NCBI GenBank assembly: GCA_019421015.1
Contig: JAHZGC010000002.1
Coordinates: 62,001 to 126,000, forward strand
Direction of reading: 5' to 3'
Source: Coriobacteriaceae bacterium
Lineage (GTDB): Bacteria > Actinomycetota > Coriobacteriia > Coriobacteriales > UMGS124
DNA: 64,000 nucleotides
Notes under the pieces: model-generated
The model's database searches: none
What the model saw: only the letters and a program-made list of their open reading frames with translations
Told to the model about the DNA's origin: nothing
Part shown: positions 52,366 through 60,306 of the stretch, piece after piece
Numbering within the stretch: the first letter of the stretch is position 1
Layout of the letters: each line of letters begins with the position of its first letter
Made by a program: the position numbers and the translations under genes

Positions 52366-54846
52366 ATGGGTATCACAGACGTATCGCGTCGCAGTTTGCT
52401 CAAAGGGGCGGCTTTGGGGGCCGGTATCGCAGCCCTCGCCGCCGTGCCCCAGACCGTTCATGCTGCCGAGGTGGCTGCTGAGGCCCCGGCGCAGGGCGTG
52501 GTTACGGTGACCGCCGAGGCGCAGGGATTTGGTGGCCCTGTGTCTGTGACGCTGACGGTCGATACGGCCACCGGTGGTGTGGTGGACGTCCAAATCAGCG
52601 GTCCCGAAGAGACCCCTGACCGCGGCGGCCGTGCCGTTACGAGCATGCAGGCGGCCATGGTCGAGTCGGGGTCCATCGACGTGAACGCCGTCGCCGGTGC
52701 CACGGTGACCTCCGATGCCATCCTCGACGCCGCGACGCAGGCGTACAACGAGGCCATGGGCATCTCGGCCTCTACGGTGGTCAAGATGAAGCCGGGCAGC
52801 TACACCGCCGGTGCCAAGGGCTATTGGCAGATCTGGGAGTTGCCGGTCACGGTGACTGTGAACGAGTCGTCGATCCTCAAGATCGAGACCCCTGAGGACC
52901 GTTTTGCCCACGGCGAGTCCGAGGTCATTCTCCAGAGCGTGAAGGACCTCATGTTCCCGCGCATCATCGAGAGCCAGTCCATCGCCGTTGACGCCGTCAC
53001 CGGCGCCACCGCGTCGAGCAGCGCCGTGAAGCTCGCCATGAAGAAGGCCCTGCAGCAGGCCCTGGTCGAGGGTGGGTCGGACCCGAGCGCCGTAAGCGCG
53101 TTCATGGTGCCACCGGCCAAGCCGCAGGTCGGCGAGCCCGAGGTCATCGACGTCGACGTGCTTGTGGTGGGCATGGGTACGGGCGGTATCATCGCCATGA
53201 AGAGTGCTACCGAGGAGATTCAAAAGCTCAACGGGTATCAGCGCGTAAGCGTGCTGGGCATCGACCGCGCGGGCAAGTACGGCGGCAAGTCGGCCCTCAC
53301 CCACGAGGGCTGCGCTATCAACCCGCCGCGCTACCAGGAACTCTTCAACAACGGCGAGCCCTTTGACGACGCCGAGGCCTTCAAGCGCGACTGGAAGACC
53401 TACTGCACCACCGACGGCCAGATGATGGCCAAGGAGGACCTCATCGACCTCTACTTCGAGGAGTCGGGCAACACCATCGACTGGCTGTTCTTCGAGCAGG
53501 GGTGGAAGTTCGGCTCCATGGGTGACTACAACGAGATCACGAGCGGCCTGACCAGCTTCAATATGGTGTTGACCTCCAACAAGGACGCTGGTTCCTACGA
53601 GGACCGCCGCAAGGGCGTCGAAGCCTACTACAAGGCCATGCTCTCGGCGGTCAAGGCTCAAAGCGGCGACTACATGCTCGAGACCGAGGCCTACGACCTG
53701 CTGATGGACGGCGACCGCGTGACCGGCGTCAAGGCTCGCAACCTGGTGAGCGGGCAGGAGTACGTCATCAACGCCAAGGCAGTCATCATGAATACCGGAG
53801 GCTTCGGCAGCAACCCCGAAATGATCGACGAGTTGCTGGCCCCGCAGTGGCGCGGCGAGCGCAGGGGTATCGGCACCGGCCAGGACACCGGCCTTATGAT
53901 CAAGGCGGCTTTGGAGCACGGCGCGGGCACCTGGAACATCGAGATGAGCCCCAACGTGATGCATGTGACGCTCGACCACTGGATGGACCGCTACCCCATC
54001 AACTTCTACGAGGACAAGCTCGACGGGCGCACTGGCCGCTACAAGACCTGGACGCTCAACAACATCCCGCTTGCCTGTGGCATCTGCGCCAACACGGTGG
54101 CCGTGACCCGCGAGGGTGCCCGTTTTATGAACGAGGCGCGTTACGAGAGCTTCTCGCCCGACATCGAGCATGAGTCGTGGCCCTGCTACCAGGCGGGCAG
54201 CTATTACTACACGGTGCTCTCCGACGATGTGCTGAGCGAAATCGCCGCCGAGGGCTTCAACAAGATCCCCAAGTTCGAGGGCTACTGCTCCCAGGGCGAC
54301 ATTCCCGCCGAGATGCCCGTGCCCGAGGTCTACGAGGGGCTGGACTTTGCCGTTGAGGAGGGCATGGCGTTTAAGGGGGAGACGCTCGCCGACCTCGCGG
54401 GGGCAATCGGTATCGACCCCGCCGCGCTGCAGGCCACCGTGGATGAATACAACGCTGTGTGCGACGCCGGTGAGGACGCCGTCTTCGAGAAGAAGCCCGA
54501 GTTCCTTACCAAGCTCGAGAACGGTCCTTGGTATGCGGTAAAGGTCTACCCGGCGCACTTCTCCACCGCCGGCGGCCTGGACGTCGACACGCGCATTCGC
54601 GTGCTCAAGGACGACCACGCGACGCCCATCGAGGGACTTTACGCCATCGGCGTCGACTCCATGGGCGTGCTGCTCAACCCGAACCGCAACTATGCCGGTT
54701 ACGGCGGCCCGGCCCAGGGCTGGCTGTGGACGAGCGGCCGGCTCGCCGGCATCGACGCGGCGCGCTACATCAACGACGTGTACGGTGGTTTTACCTATGT
54801 GAGCCCGGCATTGGTCGACGTGCAGTCTGTGTCTACGACGAAGTAA
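52366..54846 (+). CDS. Tat-exported reductase with two FMN-binding domains and FAD domain
   Basis: ATG 52366 follows AAGGGGAG; 826 residues, the longest reductase here. Twin-arginine signal VSRRSLLKGAALGAGIAALA. First FMN-bind domain about 40-130 with D105-VNAVAGAT (acceptor Thr113). Second about 145-235 with D209-AVTGAT (Thr215). FAD motif VVGMGTGG near 267-274. A late GPAQGWLWTSGRLAGIDAA segment is seen. Two covalent FMNs in series before one FAD would make an internal electron wire. The upstream tandem LuxR gene is its probable regulator. Flavinylation requires ApbE, which is not encoded in the window. Confidence 0.85.
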   Translation: MGITDVSRRSLLKGAALGAGIAALAAVPQTVHAAEVAAEAPAQGVVTVTAEAQGFGGPVSVTLTVDTATGGVVDVQISGPEETPDRGGRAVTSMQAAMVESGSIDVNAVAGATVTSDAILDAATQAYNEAMGISASTVVKMKPGSYTAGAKGYWQIWELPVTVTVNESSILKIETPEDRFAHGESEVILQSVKDLMFPRIIESQSIAVDAVTGATASSSAVKLAMKKALQQALVEGGSDPSAVSAFMVPPAKPQVGEPEVIDVDVLVVGMGTGGIIAMKSATEEIQKLNGYQRVSVLGIDRAGKYGGKSALTHEGCAINPPRYQELFNNGEPFDDAEAFKRDWKTYCTTDGQMMAKEDLIDLYFEESGNTIDWLFFEQGWKFGSMGDYNEITSGLTSFNMVLTSNKDAGSYEDRRKGVEAYYKAMLSAVKAQSGDYMLETEAYDLLMDGDRVTGVKARNLVSGQEYVINAKAVIMNTGGFGSNPEMIDELLAPQWRGERRGIGTGQDTGLMIKAALEHGAGTWNIEMSPNVMHVTLDHWMDRYPINFYEDKLDGRTGRYKTWTLNNIPLACGICANTVAVTREGARFMNEARYESFSPDIEHESWPCYQAGSYYYTVLSDDVLSEIAAEGFNKIPKFEGYCSQGDIPAEMPVPEVYEGLDFAVEEGMAFKGETLADLAGAIGIDPAALQATVDEYNAVCDAGEDAVFEKKPEFLTKLENGPWYAVKVYPAHFSTAGGLDVDTRIRVLKDDHATPIEGLYAIGVDSMGVLLNPNRNYAGYGGPAQGWLWTSGRLAGIDAARYINDVYGGFTYVSPALVDVQSVSTTK

Positions 54847-54884
54847 CGGCGTGGCGCGGCACAAACCCATAAGGCACAAAGGCT

Positions 54885-54920
54885 GGCGGAGAAGCCCTCG
54901 TGAATCGGGGGCTTCTCCGC
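54885..54920 (+). terminator. Hairpin downstream of double-FMN reductase
   Basis: GGCGGAGAAGCCC pairs with GGGCTTCTCCGC, the same arm as at 34846. There is no T run on the plus strand, so its efficiency as a terminator is uncertain. Confidence 0.5.
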
Positions 54921-55007
54921 ACGGGGAGTCGGGGCACGGGGGTGCGGGGCTTTCGCGTGGTTGTGGGCGGGAATCGCCGAAACGGATGCCTACGTGTCTG
55001 GGCCTCC

Positions 55008-55138
55008 CGCCAAAATCCTCGCCGCGTGTACGCCCTCGCCGTCAAAATCGTTTTCCCGTGTGCGCTTTTGAGCCGGATTGGCGCACACGCGCACATCCTT
55101 TTGACAGGTAAGGCGTACACACGACGTGGGTTTTGACG
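55008..55138. repeat. Inverted repeat with ~40-bp imperfect arms
   Basis: The left arm (55008-55048) holds GTGTACGCC and GCCGTCAAAA. The right arm (about 55099-55138), on the other strand, holds CGTCAAAACCCACGTCGTGT, GTACGCC and CTGTCAAAA in the same order. An inner TGTGCGC/GCGCACA pair (near 55059-55087) would extend the hairpin. The 54847-55197 gap otherwise contains only the preceding hairpin. Confidence 0.55.
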
Positions 55139-55197
55139 ACCCCGCTCTTTCGGTTGCGCGCAAGAAAGGCTGGGGGAGACGCCATCGAGGTGCTGCC

Positions 55198-56112
55198 CTA
55201 TCCTGCCGTGGGCCAGCCGCCGAAGGACCGGGTCGTACCGGCGCCCGACGGGGAAGCACCGCCCTCCGTGGCGGAGGTGCCCCCGAGCGCCGCGCTGTCG
55301 TCGTCGCCTGCGCCGGCAGCACCTTCCTCTGGCTCGGTCCCCTCGCCGGTGTCGGTGTCGCCTGTGGAAGCGTCTCCCGCGCCCTCATCGGCAGGTGGGG
55401 TCGGTGTGGCCGGTTCTTCGTCGGTCCCGCCCGCTGGGGGAGCGGCGGCCTCCGTGTCGGCGGGCGGCTGCGCAGGCGCGTCCGGGGTTGGGGCGGCGGG
55501 GTTGCCCGTAGCGCCTGCGCCCCCGGTTTCTCCCGCATCATCTGCGGTGCCTGGCTCGTCCGCGTCGCCCACGCTGTCCGCGGTCGCGCCCTCATCGGGA
55601 GGTGCGGTGACCGACGGCGCCGGTAAGACGGCGCGCCCCTGCGGCTCCGGCCGATAGCCAAGCCCCGCCCCGTCGGTTGCCAGGTAGACCACGGCCGCAC
55701 AGGCCGCCACGGCGATTGTCCCGGTAACCAGCGAGACCACGGCGGCGATGCGGTTGATCCGCTGCTTTTTGCGCCGCCGGGCGAGGTCCTTGACGCGCTC
55801 CACCTCGTCGGGCGCGTGCGAGGGGACGCAGGCGCCGCCGTATGGGGGGAGCTCGGCCGTCGACAGCACGGTGGTCTTTTCGGCCCCGGGGCCGACGATC
55901 TTTTCTTTGATGGCGTCGTTGGACGCGGTGAGGAAACTCTTGTACAGCGCCGACGAGAGCGTGGTGACGACGGAGCCCACCGCCGCACCGATCACCGACC
56001 CGGCGATGCCGATGCTCGACGCAAGGAACAGCGAGGTCGCGGCCGCCAGGGCACCGGCACCGACCTGCATCCAGGTGACGTCTTTAAAGAGGTCTTTAAG
56101 GCCGAACTTCAT
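55198..56112 (-). CDS. Membrane protein with Pro/Thr/Glu-rich extracytoplasmic tail
   Basis: ATG 56112 (MKFGLKDLFKDVTWMQ) follows GAGGTG; 304 residues. Residues about 18-55 are a glycine/alanine-rich hydrophobic stretch able to form two passes. Then comes a ~70-residue basic linker ending ARRRKKQRIN, followed by a single hydrophobic helix (AAVVSLVTGTIAVAACAAVV). The last ~125 residues are low-complexity Pro, Thr, Gly, Asp and Glu, as in wall-spanning linkers. The tail should lie outside the membrane by the positive-inside rule. Function unknown; no domain recognised. Confidence 0.65.
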   Translation of the reverse strand: MKFGLKDLFKDVTWMQVGAGALAAATSLFLASSIGIAGSVIGAAVGSVVTTLSSALYKSFLTASNDAIKEKIVGPGAEKTTVLSTAELPPYGGACVPSHAPDEVERVKDLARRRKKQRINRIAAVVSLVTGTIAVAACAAVVYLATDGAGLGYRPEPQGRAVLPAPSVTAPPDEGATADSVGDADEPGTADDAGETGGAGATGNPAAPTPDAPAQPPADTEAAAPPAGGTDEEPATPTPPADEGAGDASTGDTDTGEGTEPEEGAAGAGDDDSAALGGTSATEGGASPSGAGTTRSFGGWPTAG

Positions 56113-56171
56113 GGGCACCTCGCTTAAGTTCGCTGTCGCGTAAGAGGCTGGCTCGCTTAAGGCAAGAGTCC

Positions 56172-56177
56172 AGTATA
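56172..56177 (-). promoter_or_regulatory. Probable -10 box of the membrane-protein gene
   Basis: TATACT on the minus strand, 60 nt before ATG 56112. No clear -35. Confidence 0.35.
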
Positions 56178-56294
56178 GGGCCGTTCGACCGTTCGCCATA
56201 AAGGCCGTACAACCCTTGGGATTGTGTGGAAAGTCCCGGAGCACGGGCGTTGCCCGCGGGGGCGCTCCCGTGCGGCCGGGCTTCTCCCGCCGGT

Positions 56295-56831
56295 CTACCC
56301 GATCCCCACCGTCATGTGCGTCATGTAGAACCCGAACCGCACGGCAAAAAGCCCGGCCAGGTAGGCCAGGGACGCGACGCCGAGCGCGGTGCCCGAGGGC
56401 CATGCGTTGCGCCGTCGGCCGCGGACGATTGCCGTTCCCGCCGCCGCGTAGGCAAGAAGCCCGGCCGTCCCATAGGCCGCCGTTAGGGCCGGATAGCAGG
56501 GGATGCGTTCGGCCAGGGGCCCCAGGGCGTTGCTCGCCTCGCGCAGCCAGCCCCATTCCAGCCCCAGGCACGCCAGCGCCCTCAGAAGCCCGGCCAGCCC
56601 GCAGCCAAAGAGCAGCCAGCTGAGGGTGGGGCGCACGTCCACACGGGCCGCGCGGGCGGTGAAGCCGGCGATGAGCGGGGTGCCCCCGACGGCCGAGAAC
56701 CCCAACGTCAGCGGCACGCTCCAATGCGACCAGGTCACGATGGTGGGCGCGCTGTAGGCAAACCCGATGCTCGCCACGGCCGCCACCTTTCGATTGCGCG
56801 GGCGGTCGCTATTCCCCCCGGCAGCCGTCAT
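56295..56831 (-). CDS. Short membrane protein resembling the C-terminal part of a DmsC-type anchor
   Basis: The protein has 178 residues from an ATG at 56831 that lacks a convincing ribosome site. About five hydrophobic segments are present. WSHWSVPLTLGFSAVGGTP and the ending AVRFGFYMTHMTVGIG recall DMSO-reductase anchor subunits, which are normally 260-300 residues with eight helices. No molybdopterin or iron-sulfur subunit gene is nearby. It is therefore probably an orphan or truncated anchor. The resemblance is by eye and could be wrong. Confidence 0.45.
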   Translation of the reverse strand: MTAAGGNSDRPRNRKVAAVASIGFAYSAPTIVTWSHWSVPLTLGFSAVGGTPLIAGFTARAARVDVRPTLSWLLFGCGLAGLLRALACLGLEWGWLREASNALGPLAERIPCYPALTAAYGTAGLLAYAAAGTAIVRGRRRNAWPSGTALGVASLAYLAGLFAVRFGFYMTHMTVGIG

Positions 56832-56843
56832 ACAGAAGTCGCA

Positions 56844-56898
56844 TGCTCACGGGGCCGGTCGGGCGGATTGCACCTCTGCCCGGTCGACCCCGTGAGCC
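56844..56898 (-). terminator. Hairpin after leftward flavoprotein gene
   Basis: GCTCACGGGG (near 56846) pairs with CCCCGTGAGC (near 56888), with GGTCGGGC/CGGTCGACC adding to it. It lies about 70 nt past the stop of the gene at 56970-58472 and before the small membrane protein. Confidence 0.45.
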
Positions 56899-56969
56899 AA
56901 ACTGCCTCCTATATCCGCCTCGGGTGCCGTGTCACGTTCTGGCGTGCCGTGCGGCGGCTTGCGGGCGTG

Positions 56970-58472
56970 TTACCCCCAGGGCTCGAGCGTCACCGCGTCG
57001 CGGGCACCGCGTCGCCCGGCGATCCAGGCTCCCTGTAGACCTATGGGAATCACATAGACCCCCTGGCCGATGTTACCGGCGCTGTAAAGGCGAGGGATGG
57101 GCTCTCCGTTCCAGTCAAGCACACGGCTTTGGGCGTCGGTGCGCAGACCGCCGATGGTGTAGATGACGCAGACGCCCTGTTCGATGGCATAGTAGGGACC
57201 TGCTCCCAACGGTACGTTGTCGGTGCGTCCAAAATCCTCGTCGAGCCCGGCAGTGCAAAAGCCGTTGTAGCGCTCGACCTCGGCAACGAGTCCTTCGGGG
57301 TCGATACCCACGAGTTCAGCCAGCTCCTCGAGGGTGTCGGCCTTCTTTATCCAGCCGCGTTCGAGTTCGGCAGAGTTGTCATCGCTCCAGATGTAGGCTT
57401 CCGTGGGACTTAGTCGGCCGTAGCCGTAGCTCCACTGAGTGTTGCCGACGCTTTGGGCTTCGAAGCACGCCTGGTCGAACACCAAAAACGAGGGCTTGTT
57501 ATTGTAGGCGTAGTTGTTGTAGGCGACCTGGCCGTACGTGTCGTTTTTCCAGTGGGTCATGAACGTGCTCTCGTTCCAGTAGCGCTTGCCCTGGCCGTTT
57601 ACATAGATGTACGACGGTTGCACGAAGTGCTCGGGCCGTGCGAGTGAGATGCCAGTTCCGAGCTCCTCGGAGGCTGCCTTGCAGACGGGGTAGTCTGGCT
57701 CCCAACCGCGCCATAGGTTGGCGAGGGAGGCACCCACGGAGCAGGCCATTTTGAGACCATCGCCTTGCAGGTAGGGGCTACCGATTGAGTAGTAGTCCAT
57801 GTCGCCGCCGAGGTTGAGTTGCTTGAGCAGCCCCTGGTTGGCGGGGTAGCCGCCGGTGGTTAGAATAACGGCCTGGGCCGCCTTGACCGCGATTGGTTTG
57901 CCGTCCTTCTCGGCCAGTACGCCCAGGACCTCCCCGCTCTCGGGGTCGCACACCAGCTCTTTGGCAGGGGTTTCGTAATGGACCTCGGCCCCGCAGCCGT
58001 CGAATCCGGCGAGGGCGGCCTCGTAGAACGCTGGTCCCAGACCGTTGACGATATCGACCTGGTCGCTTTCGAGCATCCAGGTGGCACCGCCCTCCTCAAG
58101 GAACGGTTTGATAAGCAATCCCTCTTCGTGGTATTCCTGGCATAGTTGCTCGTCCCATTCACCCATTGAGTTGACGCGCAGGTTCTCGACCATTGTGTTC
58201 GTCCAGAAGACACCGCCATTGTTACACATGGTGTCGCCGCCGGCGGTTTCGGGCGGTTGCTTTTCCAAGACGATGACCCGGGCGCCGTCTTGAGCCGCCT
58301 GCATGGCGGCACCAATGCCGGCGATGCCCAGGCCGCATACGACGATGTCAGCCTCGAGGTTCCATTCCTGCGGCGTGGTTGCCCGGGCGGTGGCGGCTTC
58401 CAGGCCTACTCCGATGCCGGCCACAGCCGCAGCTCCGACGAACCGGCGACGGGTGGTGGTGATGTCGGACAT
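56970..58472 (-). CDS. Tat-exported FAD-dependent reductase
   Basis: ATG 58472 (MSDITTTRRRFVGAAAVAG) with AAGGGGGA upstream; 500 residues. A twin-arginine signal is followed by DIVVCGLGIAGIGAAMQAA as FAD motif (about 44-62). The body has SYIYVNGQGKRYWNESTFMT and a distal GVCVIYTIGGLRTDAQSRV like that of the reductase at 33147. Codon usage is a little less GC-extreme than in other family members here. A tandem-MarR gene precedes it in the same direction and is its likely repressor. No FMN domain. Confidence 0.85.
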   Translation of the reverse strand: MSDITTTRRRFVGAAAVAGIGVGLEAATARATTPQEWNLEADIVVCGLGIAGIGAAMQAAQDGARVIVLEKQPPETAGGDTMCNNGGVFWTNTMVENLRVNSMGEWDEQLCQEYHEEGLLIKPFLEEGGATWMLESDQVDIVNGLGPAFYEAALAGFDGCGAEVHYETPAKELVCDPESGEVLGVLAEKDGKPIAVKAAQAVILTTGGYPANQGLLKQLNLGGDMDYYSIGSPYLQGDGLKMACSVGASLANLWRGWEPDYPVCKAASEELGTGISLARPEHFVQPSYIYVNGQGKRYWNESTFMTHWKNDTYGQVAYNNYAYNNKPSFLVFDQACFEAQSVGNTQWSYGYGRLSPTEAYIWSDDNSAELERGWIKKADTLEELAELVGIDPEGLVAEVERYNGFCTAGLDEDFGRTDNVPLGAGPYYAIEQGVCVIYTIGGLRTDAQSRVLDWNGEPIPRLYSAGNIGQGVYVIPIGLQGAWIAGRRGARDAVTLEPWG

Positions 58473-58720
58473 AATTCCCCCTTGCAGTCGAATGCCTTGG
58501 TCGACACGGCCGTAGAGCACGTGGGCCTCCGCCATTTCTACGAATGGCAAAGCATGAGGTCCAGACCGTGTATGTGTGGGAAACCCCGGGGTATGCGGCT
58601 ATTGTGCTATGGGCATTCTTGCAGGTCAAGCACTATATAGGGTCGATTTGCAACGATGGCAGCCTGCAAAAGATGAGGCATGGAAGGGTTGGCGCTATAA
58701 AAGGTGAACGGATGGGACGA

Positions 58721-59710
58721 TTATTCACAGAGACGCCGCGGTCCCTGTATGGGGTCAACAGCACCGTCGAATAGGCCGTGCGATCGCAGGCGAATCCATG
58801 CGCTGGCAAAGTCGGCGAACCAGGCAAAGCTCGTTGCCTGGCCGAGTGGGGAGGTGTCAACAATTTCAGCGTGCATCTGGGGAATGATGCGTTCCAGCAG
58901 CGCAATGCCTTTTTCAGATATGCGCACCACGACGCTACGGCGGTCGTCGCTGCCACGAGTGCGGGTTGCCAGCTCTTCACCCAGCAAGAACCGTAGGGCG
59001 CGCGATGCGGTCGAGCGGTCGACGACCAAAGCGCGAGAGAGGTTCGACGGTGATGACCCTCCTGTGCGGTAGAGTACAATAAGCATGAGAAAGGCCAGGT
59101 CGGTGCAGCCTTTTATCGTCCCGATATGTCGCTGGAGCATAACCAGGGACGCCTGGAAGTGGCTGAGCAGCCAGAGCACGTCCGCCGTGCAAGGGCCTCC
59201 TGCCATAATTGCGTACGAGTGCTGCCCGTAAGCGCTTTCGGAAAATCCCTCTTCCGGGTCTAGGCCCGGGTCGAGTGAGAACTGCTCACGAAATTCCTGG
59301 GCAAGGCAGTCGAGTGCGCGCTCGGCTGCCTCTGTGCCTGCCGTCGTTAGCGATACCTGGACAATGCGCCGATCGCCCGGTACCTCGCTATAAAATGTGA
59401 AACCGCGTGCCTCCAACTTGCGCGCTGTGGTCGAGACCGTGCTTGTGCTCAGGTCGAGGGCCTGGGCGAGTTCGCCGATGGCGATAGCATGTCCGTCGAC
59501 GAGCAAAAACAGCAATATGAGAGCCGAGGGCCAGTCGAGTGCCTGGCGTTCGAGTGCCGCTCGCAGGAAGCGGATGCGGATCATGAGCAGCAATATGGTG
59601 GGCAACAGGTAGTCGAGCACGCTGTCGAATTTCATGCGTTCTATGTCGAAATCCCGTTCAAGGGTCATATGCACCGACCTAAGCCCGTGTCCCGCTTCGA
59701 TGGACGACAT
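58721..59710 (-). CDS. Tandem-MarR transcriptional regulator
   Basis: The protein has 329 residues if started at ATG 59710. A TATAAT overlaps that codon, so ATG 59668 or 59635 may be the real start. Two MarR winged-helix domains follow one another. The first, at about 50-135, has LAQALDLSTSTVSTTARKLE and a PGDRRIVQVSLT wing. The second, at about 205-295, has LSRALVVDRSTASRALRFLL and a DDRRSVVVRISE wing. MarR proteins normally have one domain and act as dimers, so this resembles a covalent dimer. It is upstream of the flavoprotein at 56970-58472 in the same direction. Confidence 0.8.
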   Translation of the reverse strand: MSSIEAGHGLRSVHMTLERDFDIERMKFDSVLDYLLPTILLLMIRIRFLRAALERQALDWPSALILLFLLVDGHAIAIGELAQALDLSTSTVSTTARKLEARGFTFYSEVPGDRRIVQVSLTTAGTEAAERALDCLAQEFREQFSLDPGLDPEEGFSESAYGQHSYAIMAGGPCTADVLWLLSHFQASLVMLQRHIGTIKGCTDLAFLMLIVLYRTGGSSPSNLSRALVVDRSTASRALRFLLGEELATRTRGSDDRRSVVVRISEKGIALLERIIPQMHAEIVDTSPLGQATSFAWFADFASAWIRLRSHGLFDGAVDPIQGPRRLCE

Positions 59711-59723
59711 TATAGTCCTCGTC

Positions 59724-59786
59724 CTGTGCGGTGCTGCACCGCATGGTCGTGACCGCGGTAGGGCGGCATCGGGGTAGCCTCGCGAG
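59724..59786 (+). pseudogene. Short relic of the GNAT gene
   Basis: TGTGCGGTGCTGCACCGCAT and the ~40 bases after it match the LHRMAVAxAGRRGGVAS-coding part of the acetyltransferase genes at 35021 and 40975. They translate as LHRMVVTAVGRH. Only ~60 bp remain. Confidence 0.65.
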
Positions 59787-59882
59787 TTGATGCCGCCGGG
59801 GTCTCTGCTACAGGTCGTGCGGGGGGCTGGCCTGCTTCGGGATACCGAGCGCCGCGACCCTGCGGGCCGAGGGCCGAGGCCC

Positions 59883-60093
59883 GAGATACTTCCGCAAGAT
59901 CAGGGTTCTGGATAGGTGTAGGAGGAGGTCTGGTGCCTGTTCGTCGGGCCCCGATGCCTGCTTGTGGCCGAGGGGTTAACAAATCCCCAGGTCAGGGGCG
60001 TGCCCGTCCCACCGGCTCTCTCGTCTTGTCGGTGCGCGGCTCCATGCGGGGTCGGAGAGCCTATCCAGAACCCCGATCTTGCGGCGCTATCTG
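59883..60093. repeat. Inverted-repeat element, family 1, copy e
   Basis: Left end GAGATACTTCCGCAAGATCA to GGATAGGT (59883-59917), right end GCCTATCCAGAACCCCGATC to GCGCTATCTGC (60059-60093), and a weak core AAATCCCCAGGTCAGGGGCG near 59983-60002. Within the 59711-60306 gap, the only other items are the GNAT relic and a CATAAT -10 candidate (60241-60246) for the LuxR gene. Confidence 0.75.
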
Positions 60094-60306
60094 CCGTTTC
60101 GGCCATCGCCGTGAACGTGCCTGCCCGCTTTCCCGTGCCTGCCCGCTCCTCTGCCCGTTTCCCCCGTGCGGCTGTTCTCCCCCCATCCTTCCACCGTCCA
60201 GCCCCCCTCGCGCGGTTTGCCAGCCTGTGCCCCCATCGGTCATAATGGCCCCGTCGGCTATCGACCCATGGCCGACTTTGCCCGAAGCCCGAAACGGAGC
60301 GCGTCC

